NCBI RefSeq assembly: GCF_017487405.1
Contig: NZ_CP062222.1
Location: forward strand, 2,341,001 to 2,405,000
DNA length: 64,000 bases
Source: Brevundimonas goettingensis
GTDB lineage: Bacteria > Pseudomonadota > Alphaproteobacteria > Caulobacterales > Caulobacteraceae
Direction of reading: 5' to 3'
Shown one piece after another: positions 52,843-61,851 of the stretch. The translations under genes and the position numbers were made by a program. Each line of letters opens with the position of its first letter. Positions within the stretch are counted from its first letter, which is position 1. Under the pieces are notes generated by a model. The model was not told the DNA's origin. It saw only the letters and a list, made by a program, of their open reading frames with translations, and did not search any database.

Positions 52843-54333
52843 GTGCCGAGCGTCGCCCAAGTGAATTCCGCCACAGATTCGCCACCATTCATGGCGCGCG
52901 TCGCCACGATCTCGAACTGGGCCTCCAGGGGACCGAACGGCTACGCCCTCGCCACCGTCGCCGTCGGACTGGCGCTCCTGGCCCGGCTCGGCCTCGAGGC
53001 CTTCGGCAAATTCTACTATCTGCCGCTCATTCCCGCGGTGATGCTTCCGGCGATGCTGGCGTCGAGGCGGGCGACCGCCCTGGCCATCGCCCTATCCATT
53101 GCCGCCAATGTGGTTCTGGTCTCGCGCGAAAGCCTCGTCGACGCGGTGGTCAACGCCCTGCTCTTCGCCCTGGTCGGCGCCGCCATCGGCGAGATCGGCC
53201 GCGCGCGCCGATCATTGAAAGAGCGTTCCCTGGAGCTGAAAACCCAGCTCAACACCCGAAACGCGACCATACACGCCATGCTGGCGTCGGCTCCGGTGGT
53301 GACCCTGGACTCGCGGTCCGTCGTCCTGGCCATCAGCCAGCCGGCCTGCGCCCTGTTCCGGATCGCGGAACGCGAGGCCGTGGGTCGGCCGTTTCAGGAA
53401 TTCGTCGAGTTCTTTGACGCCGGCATCATCAGATCCTCGCCGCCCGGTGAGTATTCGGCCGATCAATACTGGTTGGGCCGCAGAGCCGACGGCGACGTCT
53501 TTCCCCTGGGGATCCAGCTGGCCTTCGTCACGGGCGATCCCCGGACCTCGGAGGCGATCCTGACCCTTACGGATCTCAGCCTGTGGCACTCGGCCGAGCT
53601 GAGAAGCCAGGAACTCAGCGATCAGCTGAACCAGGTCTGGCGGATGAACTCCCTGGGCGAGATGGCCGCCATCCTGTCGCACGAATTGAACCAGCCGCTG
53701 ACGGCCGCGGCCAGCTACCTTCAGGCCAGTCAGGTCGATCTCGGTCGCGCGGGCATCATGGCCGACAGCGCCAGCCGCACCGTCGAACTGGCCAAGAGCC
53801 AGGTGCTGCGCGCCGGCGCCATCATCCGGCGGGCGCGCGAACTGCTGACGGTCGAGACCCAGCCGCTGGAGCCCGAGCGGATGTCCTCGATGATCGACGA
53901 CCTGGGCCCGATCATCCAGCTGCTGGGCCCGGCCTCCGACGCCAGCATCCAGATCGACATCGACAATATCGACGACCGGGTCATGGCCGACCGGATCCAG
54001 TTCCAGCAGGCCATCGTCAATCTGGTCCGCAACGCGGTCGAGGCCGTCGCCGACCGGGAACGGCGCGAGGTCCGGCTGGTCGGCCGCCCGCTCTGTCCCG
54101 ACTTCTATGAAGTTCGGGTCGAGGACAGCGGTCCCGGCGTCCCGGCGGATCAGGTCGAGCGCATGTTCGAACCCCTGATGACCACCAAATCCGACGGCAT
54201 GGGCCTGGGCCTCTCGGTCACCCGCACCATTGTCGAAAACCACGGCGGGTCGCTGACCGTCGGCCGCAGCGCCATGGGCGGGGCTGCGTTCACGTTCAGT
54301 CTGAGCCGAGCGAAGGAGGAACCGATCCAGTGA
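52843..54333 (+). CDS. FixL-like membrane sensor histidine kinase
   Basis: This is a 496-residue protein from a GTG start. N-terminal membrane helices at about 33-120 (YALATVAVGLALLARLG; YYLPLIPAVMLPAMLA; ALAIALSIAANVVL; VNALLFALVGAAIG) resemble DUF4118-type or similar four-helix sensors. A PAS domain (about 145-250) follows. The HisKA has phosphoryl His280 in ILSHELNQPLTAAASYL, the FixL-type NQPL motif, and the ATPase has NLVRNAVEAV, VEDSGPGVP and GMGLGLSV. The PAS has no histidine, so haem binding like FixL is doubtful. Internal GTG (52861) or ATG (52891) starts are possible. It overlaps the response regulator by 4 bases. Confidence 0.9.
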   Translation: MPSVAQVNSATDSPPFMARVATISNWASRGPNGYALATVAVGLALLARLGLEAFGKFYYLPLIPAVMLPAMLASRRATALAIALSIAANVVLVSRESLVDAVVNALLFALVGAAIGEIGRARRSLKERSLELKTQLNTRNATIHAMLASAPVVTLDSRSVVLAISQPACALFRIAEREAVGRPFQEFVEFFDAGIIRSSPPGEYSADQYWLGRRADGDVFPLGIQLAFVTGDPRTSEAILTLTDLSLWHSAELRSQELSDQLNQVWRMNSLGEMAAILSHELNQPLTAAASYLQASQVDLGRAGIMADSASRTVELAKSQVLRAGAIIRRARELLTVETQPLEPERMSSMIDDLGPIIQLLGPASDASIQIDIDNIDDRVMADRIQFQQAIVNLVRNAVEAVADRERREVRLVGRPLCPDFYEVRVEDSGPGVPADQVERMFEPLMTTKSDGMGLGLSVTRTIVENHGGSLTVGRSAMGGAAFTFSLSRAKEEPIQ

Positions 54334-54932
54334 CGGTGTCCGTTTTTGTCGTCGAGGACGACTTCGCCGTAAGGGACTCCCTCGTCCTCTTGCTTCGCTC
54401 CGAAGGGATGCGGGCCCGGGGCTTCGCCAATGGCGAGGAGTTCCTGGACAACCTCCCCAATGATCCGGTGGCCTGTGTGGTGACCGACCTGAGAATGCCC
54501 GGCGCCGACGGCTTCGAGGTGGTGCGCAAACTGGTCGAGCTGCGCGGTGAGGCCTGGCCCATCGTCGTCATCACCGGCCACGCCGACGTCTCCTCGGCGG
54601 TCGAGCTGATGAAGGCCGGGGTCACCGATTTCATCGAGAAGCCGTTCGAGCCGCACCGCCTCGTCGAGACCCTGAAGGGCTGCATCCGCCGCGTGCAGGA
54701 GGTCGGCGCCAGTCTGGAGCGCCGCGCCGACATCGACCGGCGGCTGAACCAGCTCACCACGCGCGAGCGTCAGGTGTTCGAGGCCCTGGCCGGCGGCCTG
54801 TCGAACAAGGAGATCGCCGCCCAGCTCGACATCAGTCCGCGCACAGTCGAGATCTTCCGCGCCAAGGTCATGAGCAAGATGGAGGCCGCCAATCTGTCGG
54901 CCCTGGTGCGGATGAGCCTGGGCCTGACCTGA
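54330..54932 (+). CDS. FixJ/NarL-family response regulator
   Basis: This is a 200-residue protein starting at GTG (GTGA overlap with the kinase stop). The receiver has Glu9-Asp10-Asp11, phosphoacceptor Asp53 (VVTDLRMPGADG), Thr82 (ITGHADV) and Lys104 (FIEKPFEP). The ITGHAD and VTDxRMPGxDG forms are FixJ-type. A linker leads to a LuxR-type HTH (about 138-198): LTTRERQVFEALAGGLSNKE IAAQLDISPRTVEIFRAKVM. It is the transcriptional output partner of the FixL-like kinase. Probable targets are the flanking receiver gene and perhaps torF, where TACGTA elements occur (inference). Confidence 0.93.
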   Translation: MTVSVFVVEDDFAVRDSLVLLLRSEGMRARGFANGEEFLDNLPNDPVACVVTDLRMPGADGFEVVRKLVELRGEAWPIVVITGHADVSSAVELMKAGVTDFIEKPFEPHRLVETLKGCIRRVQEVGASLERRADIDRRLNQLTTRERQVFEALAGGLSNKEIAAQLDISPRTVEIFRAKVMSKMEAANLSALVRMSLGLT

Positions 54933-54980
54933 GCTCACCGGCCGATCTCACAGGTTGACGGGCGACCCCGGAATCCCCTC

Positions 54981-56414
54981 ATGAGAGGGATGGCCAAACG
55001 TCCTGCGTCTCCTCGCGCCGCTTCCTCCCGTGACTCTGGCGCCCCCTCCCCCGCGCGCCGGAAGACCCTGTCTGCCGCCAATCTTTCGGCCCTGGGCGCG
55101 GACGTTCTCGCCGAACTGCTGATGCAGGCCACCGTCGGCGACGCCAATCTGAAACGGGTGCTCAAGCTGGAGCTGGCCGCCGCCGTCGGGGTCCCCGATC
55201 TGGCGCTGGAGATCGACAAGCGGCTGACGGCTCTGGAGGCCTCGAACACGCGCGTCTCCTGGCGCAAGCGTCCCGAACTGGTCGCCGACCTCCTAGCGCA
55301 CCGGCGCATGATCGTCGATCGTCTGGCGCCGATGGACGGCCGGCTGGCGCTGGATCGGCTGGTAAGCTGGTTCGACCTCTATCCGGGTCTGGCGACGCGG
55401 GTGAAGGATCCGAAGGGCGAGCTCTCGGCCCTGTTCTTCGACGCCGCCCCCGACCTGGCGACCGTCGCCTCCACTGTCGGGGCCGAGGCCCTGCCCATCC
55501 TGGCCGAGGCGGTCGAGACCCGGCTGTCCGACTGGGGCGGCTGGATCGGCCGCGCGGCGCCGGCGATGAGCGAGCCGCTCGCCTCGGGGCTGCTGAAGGC
55601 CCTCACCGTCGGCCGCGCCCGACCGACCGGTCGCCGCGCCCTCGTGGTGCGCAAGCTCGCGGACCGGGCCGGCGACGTCGAGGCCTGGGCGGCCGCCTTT
55701 TCCGACGAGGACCGGCTCAAGCCCGACGTCGGCGCCGAGATCGCCCGGCGGTTGGCCGAAGCGGGACGGCCGGTCGAGGCTCGCGCTGCGCTGGACGCCT
55801 CCAGACCCCGCGCGCCCGCGCCATCCCGTCTCGGGTTGCGCATCAAGACGCCCGCCGACCCCGAGCCCTCGCCGCTCTGGGAAGCCGCAGAGATCGCCGT
55901 GCTGGACGCCGAGGGACGCCCAGACGACGCCCAGACCGCCCGCTGGACCGCTTTCGAACGCACCCTGTCAGAAGCGCCGCTGCGCGCCCACATCGCCCGG
56001 CTGGCCGACTTCGACGACGTCGAGGCCATCGACCGCGCCCTGGCCTTCGCCGCCGGCTGGTTTGACGCCACCACCGGCCTGCGCTTCCTGATCAACTGGC
56101 CGGCCCTGCGCGAGGCCGCGGCCATGGTCCTGGCCCGCGCCGACGAGCTCCACGCCACAGCCGAGGACACGGCGCTCTGGGCCGGGCGGCTGGAGGGGCG
56201 CTGGCCCAATGCGGCCCTGGCCCTGATCCGCTCGCGCGCCCGGGCGCTGGCCCGTCAGGGGCTGAGCCGGTCTGAAGAGGTGCGCGCCCTGTCGGCCGAC
56301 GCCGCCCATCTGGCAGAACTGCCCGGCGGTCTCGACACCCTGCCCAGCCACGCCGACTTCATCGACGAGCTGGAGATCCTGTCCCCGGCCCCGCGCGGCC
56401 GCCTCTGGCGCTAA
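54981..56414 (+). CDS. DUF6880 family protein
   Basis: This is a 477-residue soluble protein rich in Ala, Arg and Leu, predicted almost wholly helical with repeat-like (TPR-like) organisation. The N-terminal region (LSAANLSALGADVLAELLMQ, then ANLKRVLKLELAAAVG and IDKRLTALEASNTRVSWRKR) fits the family I know as DUF6880. A basic Ser/Pro-rich head precedes it. No enzymatic motif is visible. Function unknown. It is separated by 48 bases from the FixJ-like gene and ends in a 4-base overlap with the convergent phosphatase gene. A second Met three codons in (54990) is an alternative start. Confidence 0.7.
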   Translation: MRGMAKRPASPRAASSRDSGAPSPARRKTLSAANLSALGADVLAELLMQATVGDANLKRVLKLELAAAVGVPDLALEIDKRLTALEASNTRVSWRKRPELVADLLAHRRMIVDRLAPMDGRLALDRLVSWFDLYPGLATRVKDPKGELSALFFDAAPDLATVASTVGAEALPILAEAVETRLSDWGGWIGRAAPAMSEPLASGLLKALTVGRARPTGRRALVVRKLADRAGDVEAWAAAFSDEDRLKPDVGAEIARRLAEAGRPVEARAALDASRPRAPAPSRLGLRIKTPADPEPSPLWEAAEIAVLDAEGRPDDAQTARWTAFERTLSEAPLRAHIARLADFDDVEAIDRALAFAAGWFDATTGLRFLINWPALREAAAMVLARADELHATAEDTALWAGRLEGRWPNAALALIRSRARALARQGLSRSEEVRALSADAAHLAELPGGLDTLPSHADFIDELEILSPAPRGRLWR

Positions 56415-56905
56415 AGCAAGCGAAAGGTCGCCCCGGTCGAGGTCTCCGCTCCTCGGCCGATCGCGGCGACGGCCTCGACCATCCGCCCCTGCCGGTCGAG
56501 GGCCGCGTCGGCCAGAGCCACCAGCCGCCGGTTGGGCGTCGCGAAGGGCGCGGCTGACCTCAGCGCATCGGCCAGCGCGACCTCCTCGCCGCCCCCCCGG
56601 ATCGCACAGGCGACCGCATAGGCCACCGCCGGCGACCGGCTCACCCCGGCCCAGCACTGGACCAGCAGCGGCGCCGTCCCGGACCATGACCGCGCGAAGT
56701 CCAGCAGGGCGGCGACGTCCGCCTCCGTCACCGGCTGCAGATCACCTTGCGGTTCGACGATGTCGTGAAAGGTCAGCTGCAGCCGCTCTACCCCGTCAGG
56801 GACATCGGCGAGCTCCGCCCCCGGCGAGGCCAGGCCGATTAGATGCGACGGCCGCCAGATCCGGATCGCCTCCCCAACCTCATGCAGGGGCGCGACGATG
56901 ATCAC
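56411..56905 (-). CDS. CX5R-type (tyrosine/dual-specificity-like) phosphatase in cobalamin operon
   Basis: This is a 164-residue cytoplasmic protein. The catalytic P-loop is VQCWAGVSRSPAVAYAVACA (Cys, five residues, Arg), like small dual-specificity or tyrosine phosphatases, with a likely general-acid Asp in FHDIVEP. The start is a GTG at 56905 that makes a GTGA overlap with the cobS stop. Longer in-frame readings cross cobS and were rejected. It is the last gene of the cobalamin operon and its only member outside the known cobalamin set. Because cobS acting on alpha-ribazole-5'-phosphate gives a 5'-phosphorylated cobalamin, a phosphatase is needed and CobC is not seen here. This protein is a candidate substitute (inference). 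Confidence 0.8.
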   Translation of the reverse strand: MIIVAPLHEVGEAIRIWRPSHLIGLASPGAELADVPDGVERLQLTFHDIVEPQGDLQPVTEADVAALLDFARSWSGTAPLLVQCWAGVSRSPAVAYAVACAIRGGGEEVALADALRSAAPFATPNRRLVALADAALDRQGRMVEAVAAIGRGAETSTGATFRLL

Positions 56906-57666
56906 GCGACGAGGCCCGCGAAGACCACCAGAAACCCGACCTCGAACGCCTGCTCCGTCGCCCCCAGCGTATCCCCGACCCAGCCGCCGATCAGCCGTCT
57001 GGCCAGCACGGCGACGGCGGCCGCGACGACCGCAGCGCCCGCCAGAGCGCCCGCCGTCGCGACCGGCGCCAGCAGGGCGACCGGGGCCATCGCCAGCGTC
57101 ACGAACAGCCATCCCACGACGACCTCGGCCGTCGTCACCCCGTCAGTCACCGGCTTGACCTTGGCCACGGTCCGGTCGCCGGCATAGGGCAGCGCCCGCA
57201 TCGCCAGCACCGCCGCTCCCCGCCCGCCCGCATGGGCCGCGACCAGCGCCAGAACCCCCGCAACGACCGGTGTTTGACCAAGCGCCGCCACCTTCAAGGC
57301 CACCCCCAGCCCGAGCGCCAGCACCCCGAAGGTCCCGACCCGGCTGTCCTTCATGATCTCGAGGCGGCGCTCCGGCGTCTGACCGCCGCCCAGCCCGTCG
57401 GCCGTGTCGGCCAGACCGTCCTCGTGAAAGGCGCCGGTGATCAGGATCCCCGCCGCCGTCGCCAGCAGAGCCGGCAGCATGCCGCCCCACACTTCCGACG
57501 CCGCCATCAGCACCGCCCCGGACGCCAGCCCCACCAGAGCCCCGACCAGTGAAAAATAGCGCGCCGAACGCGCCGTCCAGTCGGGGCGGAACGCCTTCAG
57601 CGCGGGTACGGGGATCCGGGTCAGGAATTGCACCGCGGCCAGGAACAGGGCCAGTTGCCGCGGCAT
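56902..57666 (-). CDS. cobS: CobS, adenosylcobinamide-GDP ribazoletransferase
   Basis: This is a 254-residue integral membrane enzyme (CobV in the Pseudomonas naming). It joins GDP-cobinamide to alpha-ribazole or its phosphate to complete the lower ligand. Family motifs: FLTRIPVP at the start, then FSLVGALVGLASG and GAFHEDGLADTADGLGGGQ TPE (Asp-rich, the catalytic Mg2+ region), DSRVGTFGVLALGLGVALK and RALPYAGD. About six hydrophobic segments follow or surround these. It is one base after the cobT stop on the minus strand and overlaps the phosphatase gene. Confidence 0.95.
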   Translation of the reverse strand: MPRQLALFLAAVQFLTRIPVPALKAFRPDWTARSARYFSLVGALVGLASGAVLMAASEVWGGMLPALLATAAGILITGAFHEDGLADTADGLGGGQTPERRLEIMKDSRVGTFGVLALGLGVALKVAALGQTPVVAGVLALVAAHAGGRGAAVLAMRALPYAGDRTVAKVKPVTDGVTTAEVVVGWLFVTLAMAPVALLAPVATAGALAGAAVVAAAVAVLARRLIGGWVGDTLGATEQAFEVGFLVVFAGLVA

Positions 57667-57667
57667 C

Positions 57668-58669
57668 TCAGATCCGTCCGGCCAGAACGTCGTCCAGGCT
57701 GGCGACCTCCGACATCAGGGCCGCCGCCGCGCGCAGCAGGGGCAGGGCCAGCAGGCCGCCGGTTCCCTCCCCCAGCCTCAGGCCCAGATCCAGCAGGGGC
57801 TCGGCGCCCAGCGCCTTCAGCATCCGGTCATGCCCGGCCTCGGCCGAGCGGTGGGCGAACAGACAGGCGTCGCGCACCTCGGGCCGCATCCGGATGGCGA
57901 CAAGCGCGGCGGCCGTGCAGATGAAGCCGTCCACCACCACCGGCGTGTTCCGCTCCGCCGCTCCGTGGACCGCCCCCGCCATCATGGCGATCTCCAGCCC
58001 GCCGAACTGGCGCAGGACCTCGAGCGGCTCCGTCGCGTCGGATCGTTCGGCGGCGCGCGTCAGCACCGCCAGCTTGTGCGCCAGCCCCGCCGCGTCATGT
58101 CCGGCTCCAACGCCGACGCAGTCCGCCAGCGGCAGTAGCGCCAGCCGATGCATCACCAGGGCCGCCGAGGCGCTGTTGCCGATCCCCATCTCGCCCAGGA
58201 CGACGACCTCGGCCCCACGTTCGATCGCGGCGGCAGCCTGTTCGGCGCCACTACTCAGGGCGCGTTCGACCTCATCCTGTGTCATCGCCGGCTCGCGGGC
58301 GGCGTTGCGCGTCCTTTTGCGGACCTTGGCCTCGACAAGGGCCGGGTGGGCGGCGAGGTCCGCGTCCACGCCCGCATCGACGATCACGACCTCGGCCCCG
58401 ACGGCGCGGGCGAAGGCGTTGGCGGTGGCCTTGCCGGCCAGCAGGGTGGAGACCATCGCCTGGGTCACTGCCGAGGGATAACGGGACACCCCGTCCTCGG
58501 TCAGGCCGTGATCTCCGGCGAAGACCAGCAGGGTCGCGCGATCCGCACGCGGCGTCGCGGTCTGCTGGATCAGCGCCAGCCGGACGGCCAGATCCTCGAT
58601 CCGCCCCAGCGAACCGGGCGGCCGGGCCTGGGCGTCCAGATGCGCCCGCAAACTCGCCTCGGCAGTCAC
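57668..58669 (-). CDS. cobT: CobT, nicotinate-nucleotide-dimethylbenzimidazole phosphoribosyltransferase
   Basis: This is a 333-residue protein (CobU in Pseudomonas naming). It makes alpha-ribazole phosphate from nicotinate mononucleotide and dimethylbenzimidazole. Motifs: RPPGSLGRIEDLAVRLA, VFAGDHGLTEDGVSRYPSAV, VVVLGEMGIGNSASAALV, GVGAGHDAAGL, FGGLEIAMMAGAV, VVVDGFICTAAALVA and LGLRLGEGTGG, which carries the catalytic glutamate. The length is standard. It overlaps cobQ by 4 bases. The absence of bluB in the window leaves open where dimethylbenzimidazole comes from. Confidence 0.96.
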   Translation of the reverse strand: MTAEASLRAHLDAQARPPGSLGRIEDLAVRLALIQQTATPRADRATLLVFAGDHGLTEDGVSRYPSAVTQAMVSTLLAGKATANAFARAVGAEVVIVDAGVDADLAAHPALVEAKVRKRTRNAAREPAMTQDEVERALSSGAEQAAAAIERGAEVVVLGEMGIGNSASAALVMHRLALLPLADCVGVGAGHDAAGLAHKLAVLTRAAERSDATEPLEVLRQFGGLEIAMMAGAVHGAAERNTPVVVDGFICTAAALVAIRMRPEVRDACLFAHRSAEAGHDRMLKALGAEPLLDLGLRLGEGTGGLLALPLLRAAAALMSEVASLDDVLAGRI

Positions 58670-60147
58670 AGCCTGAAGTCCTTCAGCCCGGCAAGCTTCG
58701 CCAGGGCGGCGACGTCGAGATGGGTTTCCAAGGCCTCGGCGATCTCGTCCAGAGCCGCATCGACCGCGACCCGATGGTCGATAGCCCGCGACGCCACACC
58801 CAACTCGGCAAGCAGGGCGGCGCGCGCCTCGCCGCTATCGAACAGACGGTGGACGTAGCAACCCGAGACACGGCCGTCGGCCGAGACGGCGCCCTCGCCC
58901 TTGCCGTCCTCGCGAACAAGCATGGGACGGGTCAGCCCTTCGCCGGTCGTGCGGCCGATATGCATCTCGAACCCCTCATAGGCGCCCTCGCCGACGACGG
59001 TCCGGCCACGGCAGGGCTCCAGCACCTTGTCGCCGCCCAGGACGGTGTCGATGTCCAGCAGGCCCAGCCCCTCGGCCGATCCCGCCTCCCCCTCGGTCCC
59101 GTCCGGATCAGCGACCGTGCGGCCCAGCATCTGGAAGCCGCCGCAGACACCCATAACCCGTCCGCCGCGGCGAACGTGCGCCCGGATATCGATGTCCCAG
59201 CCCTGCGCCCGCATGAAGGCCAGATCCGACAGGGTCGCCTTGGACCCCGGCACGATGATCAGGTCCGCGTCGCCCGGCAGCGGCGCCCCCGGCGCGACAT
59301 AGACCAGATCGACCGACGGCTCGGCCTGCAGCGGATCGAAGTCATCAAAATTGGCGATGTGGCGCAGAATTGGAACGGCGATCTTCACCCGGCGGTTCGC
59401 CCCATCCGAGGCTTCGCCCAGCACCACCGCGTCCTCCGCCGGCAAACGCCGCGCCGCCGCCAGCCAGGGCACCAGCCCCATGTCGGGCCAGCCCGTGCGT
59501 TTGACGATCTCGTGGCGACCGCAGTCGAACAGCTTCGGATCGCCCCGGAACTTGTTGATGATGAACCCCTTGATGGCGTCCTCTTCATCCAGCACGACCT
59601 TGGCCCCGACCAGGGCGGCGATGACGTGGCCCCGATCGATGTCGCCGACCAGAACCACCGGCACTTCGGCGGCCAGAGCGAAGCCCATATTGGCGATGTC
59701 GCCCTCGCGCAGATTGATCTCCGCCGGACTGCCCGCCCCCTCGACCAGAACCAGATCGGCCTCGGCCTCCAGCGTCCAGAAGCTGTCGAGGACGATCTGC
59801 AGAAGGTCGGCCTTGTGTTCCTGATAGGCCGCCGCCTGATAGCTGGCCTTGACCTGACCACGCACCACCAGCTGGGCGCCGACGTCGCTCTGGGGCTTGA
59901 GCAGGACCGGGTTCATGTGAACCGTCAGGGGCGTCCGACAGGCGATGGCCTGCAAGGCCTGGGCGCGCCCGATCTCGCCGCGACGGCCGCTCTCGTCCGG
60001 CTCGGTGACGGCGGCGTTGTTGCTCATGTTCTGCGGCTTGAACGGGCGCACCCGATAGCCCCGATTGGTGAACAGCCGGCACAGGCCCGCAACCAGCACC
60101 GACTTGCCCACGTCGGAGCCGCAGCCCTGGATCATCAACGCCGCCAT
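58666..60147 (-). CDS. cobQ: CobQ/CbiP, cobyric acid synthase
   Basis: This is a 493-residue glutamine-dependent amidotransferase adding four amides to adenosylcobyrinic acid a,c-diamide. The N-terminal ATP-binding domain has MIQGCGSDVGKSVLVAGLCR and PFKPQNMSNNAAV. LVLVEGAGSPAEINLR and DIANMGFA are further family motifs. The C-terminal glutaminase (class-I-like triad) has Cys in GVCGGFQMLGR and His in GCYVHRLFDS. The start overlaps the cbiB stop by 13 bases. Confidence 0.96.
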   Translation of the reverse strand: MAALMIQGCGSDVGKSVLVAGLCRLFTNRGYRVRPFKPQNMSNNAAVTEPDESGRRGEIGRAQALQAIACRTPLTVHMNPVLLKPQSDVGAQLVVRGQVKASYQAAAYQEHKADLLQIVLDSFWTLEAEADLVLVEGAGSPAEINLREGDIANMGFALAAEVPVVLVGDIDRGHVIAALVGAKVVLDEEDAIKGFIINKFRGDPKLFDCGRHEIVKRTGWPDMGLVPWLAAARRLPAEDAVVLGEASDGANRRVKIAVPILRHIANFDDFDPLQAEPSVDLVYVAPGAPLPGDADLIIVPGSKATLSDLAFMRAQGWDIDIRAHVRRGGRVMGVCGGFQMLGRTVADPDGTEGEAGSAEGLGLLDIDTVLGGDKVLEPCRGRTVVGEGAYEGFEMHIGRTTGEGLTRPMLVREDGKGEGAVSADGRVSGCYVHRLFDSGEARAALLAELGVASRAIDHRVAVDAALDEIAEALETHLDVAALAKLAGLKDFRL

Positions 60148-61100
60148 TCACGACCTCCTCGAAACGACAGCGTTGCGAACGCAGCCCAGAGAAGCCCGGT
60201 TGCGCGAACATAGATATTCAAGGCTTGTTTCAGGTCTGCTACGGTCGGCGCCGGGCCGTCGCCGAAGACGGGCCGGTCGGTCATGACGCCGTCATAGGCC
60301 ACGGGCCCGCCGAGCCTCACCCCCAAAGCCCCGGCCATGGCGGCCTCAGGCCAGCCGGCATTGGGCGAGGCGTGGCGGCGTGCGTCGCGCAGCATGGTCT
60401 TCCAACCGCCTCCACCTGCCATCGCGATCAGGACGCCGGCGAACCGGGCGGGGGCCAGGTTCATCAGGTCGTCGGTGCGCGCGGCGGCCCAGCCGAAATC
60501 CTTCCAGCGCGGTTCCCTGTGCCCGATCAGACTGTCCGCCGTATTGACCGCCTTGTAGGCGTAGAGGCCCGGCAAACCCGCGAGCGCCAGCCAGAAGGCC
60601 GGAGCCACGACCCCATCGTTGAAGCTTTCGGCCAGACTCTCGATGGCCGCCGTCGCGACGCCTGACGCATCCAGCCCGGCCGTGTCGCGCCCGACGATCA
60701 TCCCGACGGCGGCTCGGGCGGCGGGCAGGTCGTCCGCCTCCAGCGCCTTTGCGACGGCCGAGACGTGGTCGCACAGGCTGCGCTGGGCGAGGCCGAGGGT
60801 CGCGGCCAGCACCGACGCCGGTCCCGGCAGGCGCGAGGCCGCCAGACCCGCCAGAGCCGCGACGCCCGCCGTCGCCGCCACGGTCGCGATCCCCGACAGA
60901 CGACTCGCCCGCGGCGAGCGATCGCTCCGGTTCAGCCGCCGCTCGCCCTCGCTGATCAGGGCGCCGAGACCGACCACCGGATGCGGCAGGCGGCGATGCA
61001 GACGGTCCGGATAACCGACCACCGCCTCGACGGCGAGCGCGGCGAGGGTCAGGGTGGCGTGGGCGAGGGGAGCACGCACCCTAGGCACGCCGGATGACAT
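60135..61100 (-). CDS. cobD: CbiB/CobD, adenosylcobinamide-phosphate synthase
   Basis: This is a 321-residue membrane protein that attaches (R)-1-amino-2-propanol (phosphate) to cobyric acid. Motifs: VGYPDRLHRRLPHPVVGLGA, VGRDTAGLDASGVATAAIES LAESFNDGVVAP, GLYAYKAVNTADSLIGHREP, WAAARTDDLMNLAPARF and DARRHASPNAGWPEAAMAGA LGVRLGG. These are the full conserved set. It overlaps btuD by 20 bases and cobQ by 13, so the whole run is tightly coupled. Confidence 0.96.
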   Translation of the reverse strand: MSSGVPRVRAPLAHATLTLAALAVEAVVGYPDRLHRRLPHPVVGLGALISEGERRLNRSDRSPRASRLSGIATVAATAGVAALAGLAASRLPGPASVLAATLGLAQRSLCDHVSAVAKALEADDLPAARAAVGMIVGRDTAGLDASGVATAAIESLAESFNDGVVAPAFWLALAGLPGLYAYKAVNTADSLIGHREPRWKDFGWAAARTDDLMNLAPARFAGVLIAMAGGGGWKTMLRDARRHASPNAGWPEAAMAGALGVRLGGPVAYDGVMTDRPVFGDGPAPTVADLKQALNIYVRATGLLWAAFATLSFRGGREWRR

Positions 61101-61851
61101 CGATCAGCGGGCCGCCGGGGCCCTCGGTCACGGTCGCTTCGACGCCATAGGCGCGCTTGAGCACCTCAGGCGTCAGGGCGGTGGCGGGCGGTTCGTCTGC
61201 CATGACCCCGCCCTCGGCCAGGACGATGATCCGGTCCGCCATACGCAGGGCCATCGACAGGTCGTGCAAGGTCACGACCACCCCTACGCCGCTGTCGGCC
61301 AGACGGCGGAACAGGGCGGCGGCGTCCAGCTGGTGCGCCGGGTCGAGGCCGGTCAAAGGCTCGTCGGCCAGCAGCCATTCCGGCTCTCCGGCCAGACCCC
61401 GGGCGATCAGCACCCGCGCCCGCTCACCGCCCGAAAGGGTGTCAACGATCCGGTGCTCGAACGCCTCGACATTGGCCGCCGCCATGGCCCGGTTGACGGC
61501 GGCGCGGTCGGCCTCCGTCTGACCCCGGGCGCCGATGAAGGGCGTGCGGCCCAGCTCGACCAGGGTCCGCGCCTCGACCGACCAGGCGATCTCGGGCGTC
61601 TGGGGCAGGAAGGCCAGGCGCCGGGCGCGGTCGCGCGGCTTCATCTCCGACAGGACCGCGTCGTCCAGCATGACCGACCCCGTAGACGGCGCCCTCAGAC
61701 CGGCGAGGCAGGACAAGAGAGTCGACTTGCCGGCGCCGTTGGGGCCCACCACGGCCGTGACCGCACCGACGTCTATCGTTAGCGACACTTCCGACAGAAT
61801 CGTCTTGCCGCCGATGGCGACACCCAGCCGGGAACAGGACAGCAGGCTCAT
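61081..61851 (-). CDS. btuD: BtuD-type ABC transporter ATPase (cobalamin/metal chelate uptake)
   Basis: This is a 256-residue ABC ATPase of the FecE/BtuD group: Walker A GPNGAGKSTLLSCLAG, Q-loop LPQTPEIAW, signature LSGGERARVLIARGLA, Walker B WLLADEPLTGLD, and switch His in VVVTLHDLSMAL. The length and the partner genes (FecCD permease and periplasmic binding lipoprotein immediately upstream) make it a B12 or cobinamide importer. The start at 61851 overlaps the permease stop (ATGA); longer in-frame readings inside btuC were rejected. Confidence 0.93.
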   Translation of the reverse strand: MSLLSCSRLGVAIGGKTILSEVSLTIDVGAVTAVVGPNGAGKSTLLSCLAGLRAPSTGSVMLDDAVLSEMKPRDRARRLAFLPQTPEIAWSVEARTLVELGRTPFIGARGQTEADRAAVNRAMAAANVEAFEHRIVDTLSGGERARVLIARGLAGEPEWLLADEPLTGLDPAHQLDAAALFRRLADSGVGVVVTLHDLSMALRMADRIIVLAEGGVMADEPPATALTPEVLKRAYGVEATVTEGPGGPLIDVIRRA

